In this document: in pieces, positions 7,359 to 17,205 of the stretch
Layout: the number at the start of each line of letters is the position of its first letter
How positions within the stretch are numbered: the stretch's first letter is position 1
NCBI GenBank assembly: GCA_946482545.1
Contig: CAMLRX010000001.1
Coordinates: forward strand, 11,789 to 75,788
DNA from: an uncultured Flavihumibacter sp.
Lineage (GTDB): Bacteria > Bacteroidota > Bacteroidia > Chitinophagales > Chitinophagaceae
DNA length: 64,000 nt
Direction of reading: 5' to 3'
Position numbers and translations under genes: made by a program
Notes under the pieces: generated by a model
Told to the model about the DNA's origin: nothing
What the model saw: only the letters and a program-made list of their open reading frames with translations
The model's database searches: none

Positions 7359-10300
7359 TTAATCAGTGGTTTCCCATTTCAGGTACACAGCCTGTGCGAG
7401 GCCTCCCGGCAGGAGCGGTACACCGTTCAGCCGGAAGGGCGCGGAGGTGCGGGTGATCCTTTTCGCTTCGGGCAGTTGCTGGTCGCCAATCAGCCTGTTG
7501 GCCCAGGTATTGGAAACGTTGATCCTTATGGTATTCGTTCCTTTTTTAAGCGCATTGGTCACATCAAGCCGGAAGGGCGCGGTCCATACCACCCCGACAT
7601 CTTTTCCATTCACAGAAAGCGAGGCAATGTTGTTAACGGGTCCTGTTTCGATATAATACTGCCGCTTTTTGTTTTTTCCCCTGAAATGAAAACTGGTTTC
7701 ATACACTACAGTACCGGAATAATAACGGATGGAATCGTTGGGGGAAGAACGCCAGTCGAAGGGTTTATTCACTGCTATAGGCTGTACCGGGCCACCGTAA
7801 GCTGTGTCGAAAAAGAGTTTCCAGTTGCTTAAAGTATGTTCGGTCCCCGTTGATGTTACCTGTTTACTGAACTTCGCGTTTCCTGTTTCAGCGCCTACGA
7901 GAAAGCAGGTTCCATTTGGTTCAAGGGTGATGTTGACTTCCCCGTTTTCGTTACAACGGAATTGAGTTCCGGACAGGGGATTCCATTGTTCCCAAACGGT
8001 ATGTTTTTCACGAAGGCGTACGTTGATTTGTTTGGAAACACTATCCTGGTTAGAAAGAAAATACACGTCCGTGTTGTCTATGCTGCGGTGGTTCCAGGCG
8101 ATGTTTTTTTCCCGGTTTCCATCCTGGTTAAAAAACTGTATATCGGGTGTTATTCCCACTGCGTTGAAAGTCTTTTCCTCCCAGGGCAACAGCACGAATT
8201 TTCCCTTGCCATAACGCAGTTCTTTGTTCCATTTACTTCCATCAGGCAATATTTCCTGAAAATGCTTCAGCAAGGCTGGCTCGTTGTTTACCATTACCGT
8301 TGCACCTTCCCTCACCAATTGAAGTACCTTCTCTACTGTCTCTTTCGAAAGGAAAGTGCTGTTGGGCGTAAGTTTCATGGTTCCGGGCAATAGCATCGCA
8401 GCATAAGCAGCACCTCCCGGCAACACGATTTTTCCATCTTTTACTTTGGCAAGATTCAGCAATGCATCTTTATTGAATGAATCGTATTGATACCCATTGA
8501 GGGCATCTATCCAATCTTCGGCTTTGGTCATATTCTTTACATGGCTGACACCTTTGGGCATTTCAGTCATCGGAACACCTTTGTTGCGCAACCTTTCCGC
8601 TTCGGCGGCCACCCGTTCTTTCCCGAAAATACCGGGCAGCAGTGTTACCAGCCTATCGGGCAATACACTTCTGCGGGGAATATCTTCTCCGGTGAATACG
8701 GCCAGGTCGGTTACGGGAATGCCTTGTTGCAACACAGACTGGCTCCTGGTAAGATAATCCATCCAGGCCCTGCCCTGTTCCCACCAGGTCTGGTTTTTCT
8801 GGAAGAAAAGGCCCACGCCATCCAGGGTGATCCCGGGTTTCATGGTCGTATCCGGATTATGGGTGAAAACGTGGAACACCAGTTTGTTTACACCCAGCGC
8901 CAGGTTGCGGTCGCCGGTAGTCTTCAGTTGGCCCGGGTGTTCGCTCCAGTCCATGCGTACGGTTGTAAAGGCTTCAGCCTGTACTATTTTTTTCCCGTAG
9001 AGGTGTGCACCAGAAATGGCATCGAGCATGTCGTTGGGTTTATCGTGGGTGGGGCTTTTGTACCAGAACTCACCCATCGGAAGGTCTGCTTTGCTGTAAT
9101 GGAGCATCCCATCTCCGGCCATCGTGGGTGCCATACTTTCGGCGCTGAACCGCGTTCCATAAGCATGGGCTTTTTCTGCCAGGATGGTATAAAAATTTTC
9201 CTGGACCAGTTCTGTAATGGTATTGCGCACGTCCAGCAATACTTTCTCGGAGAAAGCGGCGCTCTCTAATGGAATGCCTGCCATTACAGGCAGGTAGCGC
9301 AACAGGTCGTATCCTCTTTTTTTGCGGAAGGCCTCGGCGAACACAGGCGACCAGTTCTGGCTGCCGCATTCCCAACTGTCTACATGAAATATTTTGAGTA
9401 CTTCGCGCGCCAGTAAGCTATCGGTTTCGGAAAATGCTTTCGCGAACCATTGGTTGAATTGGAGCGTAACCGCATTGGGATTGAACTTATCACATTCCAG
9501 CCCCAGCGCCGCGCCACCGGTATAGTTCGTATGTCCCGTGGACGTATGCCCCATGCGCAGGATTGTCCATTTCCCTTCCGGCGCTTTCCAGGTCAGTTTG
9601 CCATGGGCATCCATGTGAGCAGAAATATCTCTTAGGGACGCGGTATCCACGCAAACTTCTCTGGGAAGTAATTTTTCATCGGCAGCAGGACTGACGCGCC
9701 ACACAGATGCGTTTTTCCCTTCGAACTGATGCACGACCGGGGAAGAAGAAAGCAGGATACCTGTAAGTTTTAGCGTGGGTTTCCATTTGGCGGCATCTAT
9801 ATCTTCCGCGCCGGGTTCTGTCCCTTCTTTGGAGAAAGCAAACCGGAAATACTTCGCGGTAACTTCAGCGACGGCGTGGGTCACATCTTCATCGGTGTTC
9901 TGCCAGCCCTGGCGGGGTGGTTCCAGCCTGGTGTGATTGGTGAAATGAACACCATCGTTACTGACCTGTATCCACAAACGGTTCGCCTGAAAATTGTTGC
10001 CACCCGTATTGATGCGGATACTCCTGCAGGTAAAAGGCGTTTTGAATTCATATTGTATCCAGCAACTGTCTTCACTGCGGAAGCCTTCTTTGTTACCTGG
10101 ATCATTCAAAAAAGCGGCGGGCGTACTGTTGCTGGTACTCACTTTCGGCGCTTCGTTAAATGACCACCTTTCCGGTGTTTTTTCACGGTAAGCATAGACC
10201 GCGATATCACGGTAGTAGTTTTCTTTTGATGGCGGTTGCGGGAGTGTTGTTTCCACGGTACTTCCTCCATTCACCGAGGAACTGCTCCATACCAGTTTCT

Positions 10301-10715
10301 GCATACTTAATTCAGGCGTAATCCAGGGACCACCAGCCAGGGCGAAGCCGTCGCAAACATGCATGCCCAGTTGAAGGTTGAGTCTTTTCGCTTCTTTCAT
10401 CGCAAAATGTACCAGACTCCACCAACGGGGCGAAAGCTGAGCAACGGATTCACCCTTATAAAGCGGATGTGGCCCGCCCTGTATCGGCATCAGGTAAGCG
10501 CCACCAATGCCGACACGCTTCATCGCTTCCAGATCAGCAGTGATGCCTTCTTCCGAATAAGCGCCTTTCATCCAGTACCAGAACACCCAGGGTCTGGCTT
10601 CAGCGGAAGGCCGGAGGAAGGCTTCTTCCAATTGTGCATATCCGCTAGACGATGGCTGTGCGGTACAAATTTTTCCGCAAACAAGCGCCAATAAAAGAAG
10701 GTATTTCTTCATCAT
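7359..10715 (-). CDS. Secreted glycoside hydrolase, GH106-type alpha-L-rhamnosidase-like
   Basis: A 1118-residue exported enzyme. The N-terminus MMKKYLLLLALVCGKICTAQ is a type I signal peptide. The mature protein opens with PRPWVFWYWMKGAYSEEGIT and DLEAMKRVGIGGAYLMPIQG, the barrel start typical of the GH106 alpha-L-rhamnosidase family ('glycosyl hydrolase' of about 1100 residues in Bacteroidota). FHVDSWECGSQNWSP and AQAEAFTTVRMDW lie in the catalytic barrel region. The C-terminus (around 960-1110) is a beta-sandwich with GPVNNIASLSVNGKDVGVVW and NTIRINVSNTWANRLIGDQ, typical of galactose-binding-like domains. It lies 20 bases downstream of the GH2 gene, so both are probably one operon. GH106 is the best fit; the exact bond is not provable here. 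Confidence 0.85.
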   Translation of the reverse strand: MMKKYLLLLALVCGKICTAQPSSSGYAQLEEAFLRPSAEARPWVFWYWMKGAYSEEGITADLEAMKRVGIGGAYLMPIQGGPHPLYKGESVAQLSPRWWSLVHFAMKEAKRLNLQLGMHVCDGFALAGGPWITPELSMQKLVWSSSSVNGGSTVETTLPQPPSKENYYRDIAVYAYREKTPERWSFNEAPKVSTSNSTPAAFLNDPGNKEGFRSEDSCWIQYEFKTPFTCRSIRINTGGNNFQANRLWIQVSNDGVHFTNHTRLEPPRQGWQNTDEDVTHAVAEVTAKYFRFAFSKEGTEPGAEDIDAAKWKPTLKLTGILLSSSPVVHQFEGKNASVWRVSPAADEKLLPREVCVDTASLRDISAHMDAHGKLTWKAPEGKWTILRMGHTSTGHTNYTGGAALGLECDKFNPNAVTLQFNQWFAKAFSETDSLLAREVLKIFHVDSWECGSQNWSPVFAEAFRKKRGYDLLRYLPVMAGIPLESAAFSEKVLLDVRNTITELVQENFYTILAEKAHAYGTRFSAESMAPTMAGDGMLHYSKADLPMGEFWYKSPTHDKPNDMLDAISGAHLYGKKIVQAEAFTTVRMDWSEHPGQLKTTGDRNLALGVNKLVFHVFTHNPDTTMKPGITLDGVGLFFQKNQTWWEQGRAWMDYLTRSQSVLQQGIPVTDLAVFTGEDIPRRSVLPDRLVTLLPGIFGKERVAAEAERLRNKGVPMTEMPKGVSHVKNMTKAEDWIDALNGYQYDSFNKDALLNLAKVKDGKIVLPGGAAYAAMLLPGTMKLTPNSTFLSKETVEKVLQLVREGATVMVNNEPALLKHFQEILPDGSKWNKELRYGKGKFVLLPWEEKTFNAVGITPDIQFFNQDGNREKNIAWNHRSIDNTDVYFLSNQDSVSKQINVRLREKHTVWEQWNPLSGTQFRCNENGEVNITLEPNGTCFLVGAETGNAKFSKQVTSTGTEHTLSNWKLFFDTAYGGPVQPIAVNKPFDWRSSPNDSIRYYSGTVVYETSFHFRGKNKKRQYYIETGPVNNIASLSVNGKDVGVVWTAPFRLDVTNALKKGTNTIRINVSNTWANRLIGDQQLPEAKRITRTSAPFRLNGVPLLPGGLAQAVYLKWETTD

Positions 10716-10735
10716 GAATGCCAGCTTAAAAATAA

Positions 10736-13105
10736 TCAGCGCACCTGCAATACGATCCTTTCTTCGGGCAGCCCTTTTGCACGGGCCACCACTTCAATAG
10801 TCCCTTTCTTCCCCATCGTGGAAAGAATAGCCAGGCAACGGCCCTGCCAGGTCTTTCGTTCAGGGCGGGTATAGCTCTCAAGGCTCACCGGGTTCGCATT
10901 GCCCACACCAATAATTTTGCCATTGCCTTTTATTTCAAATGTTACCAGGCGCTCTTCTTCGGGCAACCTATTCCCACGCGCATCAAGTATTTCAGCGGTG
11001 AGGTAGGAAAGATCCGTTCCGGTAGCCGAAAGCGCGGTTCTGTCGGCGGTCAGTTTCAGTTTTTGGGCTACTCCCGCCGTTTCCACGACTTGCACGTTCA
11101 CCTGTTTACCGCCGGAATAACCTACGGCGCGCAGCACGCCGGCAATATAAGGCACCTGCCACACCAACCGGTGTTTATCCTGCTCCGCGAGGTTCTTTTT
11201 ACCAAGCGATTTTCCATTCAGGAACAACTCAACGGTTTCGCAGGAGGTATAAACTTTCACGGCAAGCGGCTTCCCTTCATATCCTTTCCAGTTCCAGTGT
11301 GCTTTCACATCTTCCCATTCCCACCTGCTCCAGTCGAGCTTATTTTTATTCGTATCAAATGACAGTTTGGGTGATTGAACAAACAAAGAAAGCTGGTCCT
11401 TTTTCCAAAGCGCATCACGGTAATAAGACTGTGACCTTTTCCAGCCACAAATATCAATATCGCCGCAAAAAGCGAGGTTCCAGGGAAAGAACCGCTGCGA
11501 CTGCGGGAACCCGAGCCATCCAATACTGGCCTCACCGATATAGTCGAAGGCGGTCCAGACAAAATCACCGATCACATACGGGTGTTTTTCTACCTGCTTC
11601 CAGTAATCGTATGCATCAATGGGGAAGGATTCCGAAGCATACATCACGCGGTTGGGTACCCGAAGATGGTCCTGTTCGTATTTGTCGAAAGCATAGTTGT
11701 AACCGGCCACATCAAGGGTGCCGAAAAGGGAGTCTTTATCAGGTGCCACGCCATTTACGCCGTTGGTTACGGGTCTGGAAGGATCAAGTGCGCTTACAAA
11801 CTCAGCTAATTTTCTGGAAAGCTGCGCCACTTCAGGCCTTTCCCGGCGGGGAATCTCATTGCCGGTGCTCCACATAATGATGGAGGGATGGTTCCGGTCG
11901 CGAAGGAGCATACTTTCGAGGTCGCGCTGCCACCATTCGGAGAAGTGTACATTGTAATCGGCGGGATTCTTTCCTTCGTTCCAGGTATCGAAAGCCTCGT
12001 CAATCACCAGCATTCCCAGCCTGTCGCAGGCATCCAGGAACGCGGGCGAAGGTGGATTGTGCGCGGTGCGGATGGCATTGTAGCCGGAAGCCTTCAGCAA
12101 GGCCACTTTTCTTTCTTCCGCACGGGGAAAAGATTTCGCACCCAAAGGACCGTTATCGTGGTGCACACAGCCACCTTTCAGTTTAATTGTAGTGCCGTTC
12201 AGTTGAAATCCTTTATCAGCGCTGAAAGCAATGCTCCGGATGCCAAAATTCGTACGGGTTTCTTCCAGCAGTTGCTGTCCCTCATAAATGGAAGAAACCA
12301 CCTGGTACAGCGCCGGGTTTTCAATATCCCACAGTATTGGATCTTTCACCTGCAAGGTATTTTCGATCTTCTGCTCCATTTCGCCGGCAAGTGTTGTTTC
12401 CACCAGCGCCACCTGTTTTCCCGCACCGTCAAGTAACTGTGTTTTTAACCGTGTACTCCCGGTGTTTTTTCCGTGCCGCAGCAGTGTGGTTACCACCTTA
12501 ATGGTAGCGCTTTTTGCACTTACTTCCGGTGTGGTCACATACACGCCCCAGGGTTGAATGTGTACTGCCGGGGCCATGCGCAACCATACATCACGGTAGA
12601 TGCCTGAGCCCGAATACCAACGGGAGTTCTCCCCTTCATTGCGGACACGCACCGCTATTATATTATCATTACCGGCCTTCACCTTGCCGGAGATATCGAA
12701 ATAAAAAGAAGTGTACCCATAAGGGTGTTTTCCCAGTTTCTTTCCATTCAGCCAGAAATCAGCATTCATATATACCCCATCGAAATGGAGGTAGAGTTTT
12801 TTTGACGTATCTGCGGGCGCAACGGAAAAAAACTTCCTGTACCAGCCGGTACCACCTTGTGTGAAACCAGTGCTTACCTGACCGATCGCGCCGTTGAAAA
12901 AAGGAGATTTTGTACCGGGAATGTCTTCGATGCTCCAATCGTGTGGAACGTCCAACATTTTCCAGGCAGTGTCTGGAAAATCAACTTCATGTGCGCCGTC
13001 GGCCGCTCCGCGGAAGAAGCGCCAGTTGCTGTTGAAAGGAATGGTTTGGGGAAAACCGGAAAGTGCGAAGCAAAGGCAGACAAGAAAAATAGACAAGCGT
13101 TTCAT
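10736..13105 (-). CDS. Secreted glycoside hydrolase family 2 (beta-galactosidase-type)
   Basis: A 789-residue GH2 enzyme with a signal peptide ending near SGFPQ. The order is a sugar-binding jelly-roll (around 22-180, with VPHDWSIEDIPG and SGIYRDVWLR), an immunoglobulin-like domain (around 185-290), the catalytic TIM barrel (around 295-590) and C-terminal beta domains of the DUF4982/Ig type. The GH2 acid/base is visible as WSTGNEIPRRERPE (N416, E417). The nucleophile is expected in MYASESFPIDAYDYW at about E492. GCVHHDNGPLGAK and RTAHNPPSPAFLDACD are strongly conserved GH2 phrases. It is the first gene of a two-gene unit with the GH106 enzyme and probably removes beta-linked galactose or a related sugar from the same glycan. 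Confidence 0.93.
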   Translation of the reverse strand: MKRLSIFLVCLCFALSGFPQTIPFNSNWRFFRGAADGAHEVDFPDTAWKMLDVPHDWSIEDIPGTKSPFFNGAIGQVSTGFTQGGTGWYRKFFSVAPADTSKKLYLHFDGVYMNADFWLNGKKLGKHPYGYTSFYFDISGKVKAGNDNIIAVRVRNEGENSRWYSGSGIYRDVWLRMAPAVHIQPWGVYVTTPEVSAKSATIKVVTTLLRHGKNTGSTRLKTQLLDGAGKQVALVETTLAGEMEQKIENTLQVKDPILWDIENPALYQVVSSIYEGQQLLEETRTNFGIRSIAFSADKGFQLNGTTIKLKGGCVHHDNGPLGAKSFPRAEERKVALLKASGYNAIRTAHNPPSPAFLDACDRLGMLVIDEAFDTWNEGKNPADYNVHFSEWWQRDLESMLLRDRNHPSIIMWSTGNEIPRRERPEVAQLSRKLAEFVSALDPSRPVTNGVNGVAPDKDSLFGTLDVAGYNYAFDKYEQDHLRVPNRVMYASESFPIDAYDYWKQVEKHPYVIGDFVWTAFDYIGEASIGWLGFPQSQRFFPWNLAFCGDIDICGWKRSQSYYRDALWKKDQLSLFVQSPKLSFDTNKNKLDWSRWEWEDVKAHWNWKGYEGKPLAVKVYTSCETVELFLNGKSLGKKNLAEQDKHRLVWQVPYIAGVLRAVGYSGGKQVNVQVVETAGVAQKLKLTADRTALSATGTDLSYLTAEILDARGNRLPEEERLVTFEIKGNGKIIGVGNANPVSLESYTRPERKTWQGRCLAILSTMGKKGTIEVVARAKGLPEERIVLQVR

Positions 13106-13181
13106 TGAACATCGTTTTTAGCTGAGCAGCAATCCCGGCCACATCCTTAAACTTACCACGAAATTACCGGACGTGGAAATC

Positions 13182-13212
13182 AAAAAAAATGAGCCGCGGG
13201 GAACCGCAGCTC
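13182..13212 (-). terminator. Intrinsic terminator downstream of the propeller glycosidase gene
   Basis: On the minus strand a nine-pair stem (GAGCTGCGG with CCGCGGCTC, one G-T pair, loop TTCC) is followed by ATTTTTTTT. It lies about 140 bases past the stop of the gene at 13350-14432 and upstream of the GH2 start, so it separates the two transcription units. On the plus strand no T-run follows. Confidence 0.8.
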
Positions 13213-13349
13213 GTGCCATGATTGATTGCGTTTGCCATATTAGATAGACACGATTGAAGTGCCTGAATATGCTTGATTGCTGTTGTAAAACTACATTCCT
13301 TATCCCCTGAAAAAAATGTCAGTTTTGTGGAAATTGATGGAATATTTTC

Positions 13350-14432
13350 CTATTTGCTATCCGGCTTTAGTGGTTCCGAAGTAGCCACGGCAATGGTACG
13401 GTTGTCTTTATTGTCCACTGCACAGTAAAAATGATATACGATTCCCCGGTGTTTTACCACAAAAGATTTGTGGGCGAAACGCGCATCGAATGGTGTGGTG
13501 GAATTGATGAGGTCAGGGCCATCCCAATCGGTCCAGTTCACTAGGTCGTAGGAGCAGGCGAACCGGTTGAAAGCATCTTTCCTTCCTTCCCAGAACGCGC
13601 CGAAATAGAACATTACCCAGAGATCATCCATTTTCTGTAAAACGGCATCTCCGGTGATGCCAACGGGGTGGTGCATCACCGGTTCCGTTCCATATCTTTC
13701 CCAATGGATCATATCGTTGGAAACGGCCATTCCTATCCGCTCAAACCAGCGTGTTTTCAGGTTGTTAACTGCGGTATCCCCATTCGCATTGTAATACATC
13801 ACGAAGGGATAGCCCGTTGTTTTTTGCACATCGTACACCACTGAATTTTTGAATTGTTTTTTGTTTTCCCACCAGCGCACATCTTTATCTGTAGAAGAAA
13901 GCACAGGCGCCTGGAGGCGTCGCCATTCATGCGCTTTAGAAGGATTTTTTTTCGTGTATGCAATACCGGTTGAAAGCAATCCCGCTTCATAACCAGGTGT
14001 GTTCCCGCCGAAATAAGACATCCAGTATTTATTATTATGTTTCTTCAGTTCGTAAGAACCTCCCCAGGTGGGATCCTGTAAGGCAATGTAGCCGGCCTTC
14101 TGAAAGCCGTCCCAAACAGTACTATCGCCCATCGAAAGTATTTGTCCTTTTTTTTCCCAGTGGAGGAGGTCGCGGCTTTCGGCGAGGTGTGTTTCATAAC
14201 CTTTTCCATCAAAAACGATGTAGGTCATGAACCATTTTTTCCCTTTGCGGAAAACACTGGGACAATCCACTTTTTTTGTACTATCATCTCCGGTGAGGAT
14301 CACCCCATATTTGAATGGTGTTTTCACTGCTTCATAAACGGCCTGCATTTTTTCGGGTGTAACCCTTTTTTGCGCGGAGACGGAGAGCGAGACAAGAAAG
14401 ATGGTAAGGTAGAATAGAGAACGGTGTGGCAC
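13350..14432 (-). CDS. Secreted five-bladed-propeller glycosidase (GH43/GH117/GH130-like)
   Basis: A 360-residue exported protein whose signal peptide ends SVSAQ. The sequence has propeller-blade signatures: DCPSVFRKGKKWFMTYIVFD, HLAESRDLLHWEKKGQIL, YWMSYFGGNTPG, MAVSNDMIHWERYGTEPV, WVMFYFGAF and FACSYDLVNWTDWDGPDLI. The repeated S-x-D-x-x-x-W pattern is characteristic of GH43, GH117 and GH130-type propellers (COG2152-like). The only possible start in the open frame is GTG at 14432; an in-frame stop lies shortly upstream and no ATG precedes the signal peptide. It stands alone, bounded by terminators on both sides, and faces the same way as the GH2/GH106 genes. The exact family and substrate are not determinable by eye. 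Confidence 0.8.
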   Translation of the reverse strand: MPHRSLFYLTIFLVSLSVSAQKRVTPEKMQAVYEAVKTPFKYGVILTGDDSTKKVDCPSVFRKGKKWFMTYIVFDGKGYETHLAESRDLLHWEKKGQILSMGDSTVWDGFQKAGYIALQDPTWGGSYELKKHNNKYWMSYFGGNTPGYEAGLLSTGIAYTKKNPSKAHEWRRLQAPVLSSTDKDVRWWENKKQFKNSVVYDVQKTTGYPFVMYYNANGDTAVNNLKTRWFERIGMAVSNDMIHWERYGTEPVMHHPVGITGDAVLQKMDDLWVMFYFGAFWEGRKDAFNRFACSYDLVNWTDWDGPDLINSTTPFDARFAHKSFVVKHRGIVYHFYCAVDNKDNRTIAVATSEPLKPDSK

Positions 14433-14507
14433 AATCGCGTTTTTTGATACGATTCAAAGTTAGGAGATGGAGGGGGATGTACTATCCGGTGCTGTCGGGG
14501 TGAGGCT

Positions 14508-14534
14508 AAAAAGCCGGCAGAAAATTCCGCCGGC
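14508..14534 (-). terminator. Intrinsic terminator downstream of the response regulator gene
   Basis: On the minus strand GCCGGC and GCCGGC flank a short segment that also pairs (GGAA with TTCT), followed by TTTTTA. It lies about 90 bases after the response regulator stop and 75 bases before the next start, which fits a terminator for the two-component operon. Confidence 0.75.
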
Positions 14535-14626
14535 ATATCGAGAGGGTGGATTATCGGTTAAAGTGATAAGCAGAAACAAAAATCACCGTTTCGGATAAAA
14601 GAAAAAATCCCACAATAAGGGGATAT

Positions 14627-15253
14627 TTACACCAGTCTTTCGCGGAAAGCTTTGCTCAGCGCTTCGGCCTGGGAACTCACATGGAGTTTATCGTAAATAT
14701 GTTTAATATGCGTACGCACCGTTTCTATACTGATACCCAGGTCGTTGGCAATGAGTTTGTAACTGTTGCCTTTGGCGAGTGAGTGCAGAATATCTTTTTC
14801 GCGAGCGGTCAGTTGGTAGTCGTTAGGTGAGCCGCTTTGTTGCATGTTCTCGATGACCATTCTTGCAATGGAAGGACTCATAGGCGCCCCGCCCCGCAAT
14901 ACTTCGCGGATAGAGCCAAGCAGGCGGTCGGAGACGAATTTTTTCAGCAGATAGCCATTGGCACCTGCATACACTGCGTCAAAAACATGGTTGTTGTCAT
15001 CAAAAACCGTGAGCATAATAATTTGCACGTCCTTGTTCACCAGACGTATTTTTTTCACGGCTTCAATACCGTTGATGCCGGGCATATCAATATCCATCAG
15101 GATCACGTCGGGGTGAAACATTTCGAGGTGTTCATTCAACCTGGAGCAATCGGGGAAAGCACCGGAAACTGTAAAATCGTCGGTGAGGGCGATGAGGTTG
15201 CACAGGCCCTCTCTTAAACTGGCGTTGTCTTCATAGATCAATATTGAAACCAT
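14627..15253 (-). CDS. NarL/LuxR-type response regulator
   Basis: A 208-residue response regulator. The receiver domain (1-120) has the acidic pocket IYEDN, the phosphoacceptor D54 in ILMDIDMPGING, the conserved Thr in IIMLTVFDD and Lys in YLLKKFVS. The C-terminal LuxR helix-turn-helix is YQLTAREKDILHSLAKGNSY followed by KLIANDLGISIETVRTHIKH. I use ATG at 15253; an upstream in-frame TTG at 15301 would add 16 unrelated residues. It follows the histidine kinase gene by 56 bases and is its probable partner. A terminator follows. Confidence 0.93.
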   Translation of the reverse strand: MVSILIYEDNASLREGLCNLIALTDDFTVSGAFPDCSRLNEHLEMFHPDVILMDIDMPGINGIEAVKKIRLVNKDVQIIMLTVFDDNNHVFDAVYAGANGYLLKKFVSDRLLGSIREVLRGGAPMSPSIARMVIENMQQSGSPNDYQLTAREKDILHSLAKGNSYKLIANDLGISIETVRTHIKHIYDKLHVSSQAEALSKAFRERLV

Positions 15254-15309
15254 TCTACTGTATTTGGTTTGTAACTTACTATTTGTTCTTCCCGGCACCA
15301 ATACCCTAA

Positions 15310-16569
15310 TCAGGTGAAGGGCACTTCGAGACAGATCGATGTTCCTTTTTCGGGTACGGCATCCATAATCAGCGCGCCACCCAGTTCGCCTGCCCGCACC
15401 TGCATGTTGCGGAGTCCGTTGCCGGAATATTCCAGTGAGGGATCGAAAGAACAGCCGTTGTCGGAGATGCAGAGCCGGAAGCTTTTTTCAGAAGACTCGA
15501 AACTCACTACAAATTCATTACCCCTGCTGTATTTCACCATATTGTTCAGGGCCTCTTTGTACACGAGGTAAACATTCTTGCGCTGTTCCAGGTTCAGTTT
15601 TACTTCTTCCATCGCGGCCTCGTTGCGGAAATGGTAAGCGATCTGCATGGGCTCCAGCATTTCGGCGGCCAGTTCCTTCATGCGGATCAGCAGTTTGCAG
15701 AACGTATCGTTCGCTGGGTTGATGGCCCATACAATATCGCTCATACTCTCCATGAGTCCGGCTGAATATTCCCTGATGCGGTGCAGGTGGTTGTTCAATG
15801 CCGGAGGATCATCCATCTGTTGCAGGGCCACTTTACTGAGGATATTAATGGAGGTGAGCGTTGAACCCATTTCATCGTGCAGGTCGCGGGCGATTTTCGC
15901 GCGGAGCTGCTCTTCGATCAGGAAACGGGAAATACGTACGGCGCAGAGATCAGCCACATTCCGCAGTAACTTTTCATGGTAAAGTGTATAAAATCCTTTT
16001 TTCGGATGTTCCGTATCGATTACCCCAAACAAAGCGCCATCGATGATGATGGGCACGGCCAGTTCAGCCAGACGCAACTGTTCATCCACGATATACCTTT
16101 CATCTTTGGAAGTATCCTGTATACGTTCCGCTTTCATGGTTTCCGCCACACTGCCAACAATCCCTTTCCCCAGCGGTATTTCTATGGGGTTGAGTATTTC
16201 CTTTTTGTGCGGATTCTTCGGACCACAGGCAGCTTTCTGCACCAGCACTTTTCTTCCCGGATCATACTGATAGATCACACAATCCCTGAAACCCGGCAGG
16301 AGCAATACATTGCGGGCGATTTCCCAGAAGATATCCTCCACGCTTGATCTGCCATACAATGAAGTCGCGAAACGGTTGAGTGTTTTCTCCAGCAGTATCT
16401 TTTCCCGCAGTGACCTGATCCACCAGAAAACAGCCACGGCCGCCAATAATATGATCAGGAAGAGCACCCAGTCGCGGCGGAACGAAGGCAATACAAAAAG
16501 GAACTCATCTGCATGCAGCAATATGCAGCGGAATAAATGGGGAGCAGGTATGGTTTGAAGTGGATTCAA
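15310..16569 (-). CDS. GAF-domain sensor histidine kinase (HisKA_3 type)
   Basis: A histidine kinase of up to 419 residues. One membrane segment (around 34-52, WVLFLIILLAAVAVFWW) is followed by a GAF domain (around 78-214, with IVGSVAETMKAERIQDTSKD), an HisKA_3 phosphoacceptor (H231 in ARDLHDEMGSTLTS) and an HATPase domain (N-box YKEALNNMVKYS, G-boxes DNGCSFDPS and GNGLRNMQVRAGELGG). There is no periplasmic sensor, so GAF probably senses an intracellular signal. The only start early in the frame is TTG at 16569 and shorter TTG starts are possible, so the first 20 or so residues are uncertain. It pairs with the LuxR regulator downstream and is divergent from the sigma-factor gene at 16645. Confidence 0.9.
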   Translation of the reverse strand: MNPLQTIPAPHLFRCILLHADEFLFVLPSFRRDWVLFLIILLAAVAVFWWIRSLREKILLEKTLNRFATSLYGRSSVEDIFWEIARNVLLLPGFRDCVIYQYDPGRKVLVQKAACGPKNPHKKEILNPIEIPLGKGIVGSVAETMKAERIQDTSKDERYIVDEQLRLAELAVPIIIDGALFGVIDTEHPKKGFYTLYHEKLLRNVADLCAVRISRFLIEEQLRAKIARDLHDEMGSTLTSINILSKVALQQMDDPPALNNHLHRIREYSAGLMESMSDIVWAINPANDTFCKLLIRMKELAAEMLEPMQIAYHFRNEAAMEEVKLNLEQRKNVYLVYKEALNNMVKYSRGNEFVVSFESSEKSFRLCISDNGCSFDPSLEYSGNGLRNMQVRAGELGGALIMDAVPEKGTSICLEVPFT

Positions 16570-16644
16570 TACAACAGATCACGACCTCGTAAATTTAATC
16601 AATTAGGGCCGGAAAGCCACCTGTTATCCTTAACTTGCCCGGAA

Positions 16645-17205
16645 ATGGGCGCCTCCCCAAGATATGAACTTGAACCGCAGGAATGGATCAGCCGTTATGC
16701 CGATCTGCTCTACAGCTATACCCTGGCAAGGGTGAAACCGGCTGAAACCGCACAGGACATTGTGCAGGATACTTTTTACAGCGCTTTCCGGGCAAAGGAA
16801 CAATTCAACGGCACAGCATCGGAGCAAACCTGGCTGTTCGCCATCTGCCGCAACAAAATCATTGACCATTTCAGGAAACTGAACCGGTCGCTGGAGATTT
16901 TACAGGCTGAACATGCTATTTATTTTGATGAAGCCGATCACTGGAAAAAGGAACAATATCCAAAAGCCTGGCCAGCGGCTGCAGATGGGGCGCTTTATGG
17001 AAAAGAATTCATGGCAATTCTGCACCGTTGCCGGAAAAAATTGCAGGAAGTGCAGGAAGCCGTTTTTGTGCTGAAATACCTAGAAGATATGAGCAGTGAA
17101 GAAATTTGTAAGGTTTTAGCGATCAGTCCGTCTAATTACTGGGTACTGATGCACCGGGCAAAACTAAACCTGCGCCGCTGCATAGAAAAAAACGGATGGA
17201 AATGA
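16645..17205 (+). CDS. RNA polymerase sigma factor, ECF type
   Basis: A 186-residue ECF sigma factor. Region 2 is visible as YADLLYSYTLARVKPAETAQ and DIVQDTFYSAFRAKEQF, with W-L-F-A-I-C-R-N-K-I-I-D-H-F. Region 4 is VFVLKYLEDMSSEEICKVLA followed by ISPSNYWVLMHRAKLNLRRC. ATG at 16645 gives the family's normal length; an earlier in-frame ATG at 16537 would overlap the divergent kinase gene and add 36 residues of no sigma character. The next gene overlaps its stop (ATGGAAATGA) and encodes a small zinc-finger protein, the typical sigma/anti-sigma arrangement. Confidence 0.93.
   Translation: MGASPRYELEPQEWISRYADLLYSYTLARVKPAETAQDIVQDTFYSAFRAKEQFNGTASEQTWLFAICRNKIIDHFRKLNRSLEILQAEHAIYFDEADHWKKEQYPKAWPAAADGALYGKEFMAILHRCRKKLQEVQEAVFVLKYLEDMSSEEICKVLAISPSNYWVLMHRAKLNLRRCIEKNGWK

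Noticed and set aside
8487..9269. A 260-codon frame antisense to the GH106 gene
   Set aside because: It overlaps a catalytic region with clear family text on the minus strand; the antisense peptide is compositionally odd and unrecognisable.
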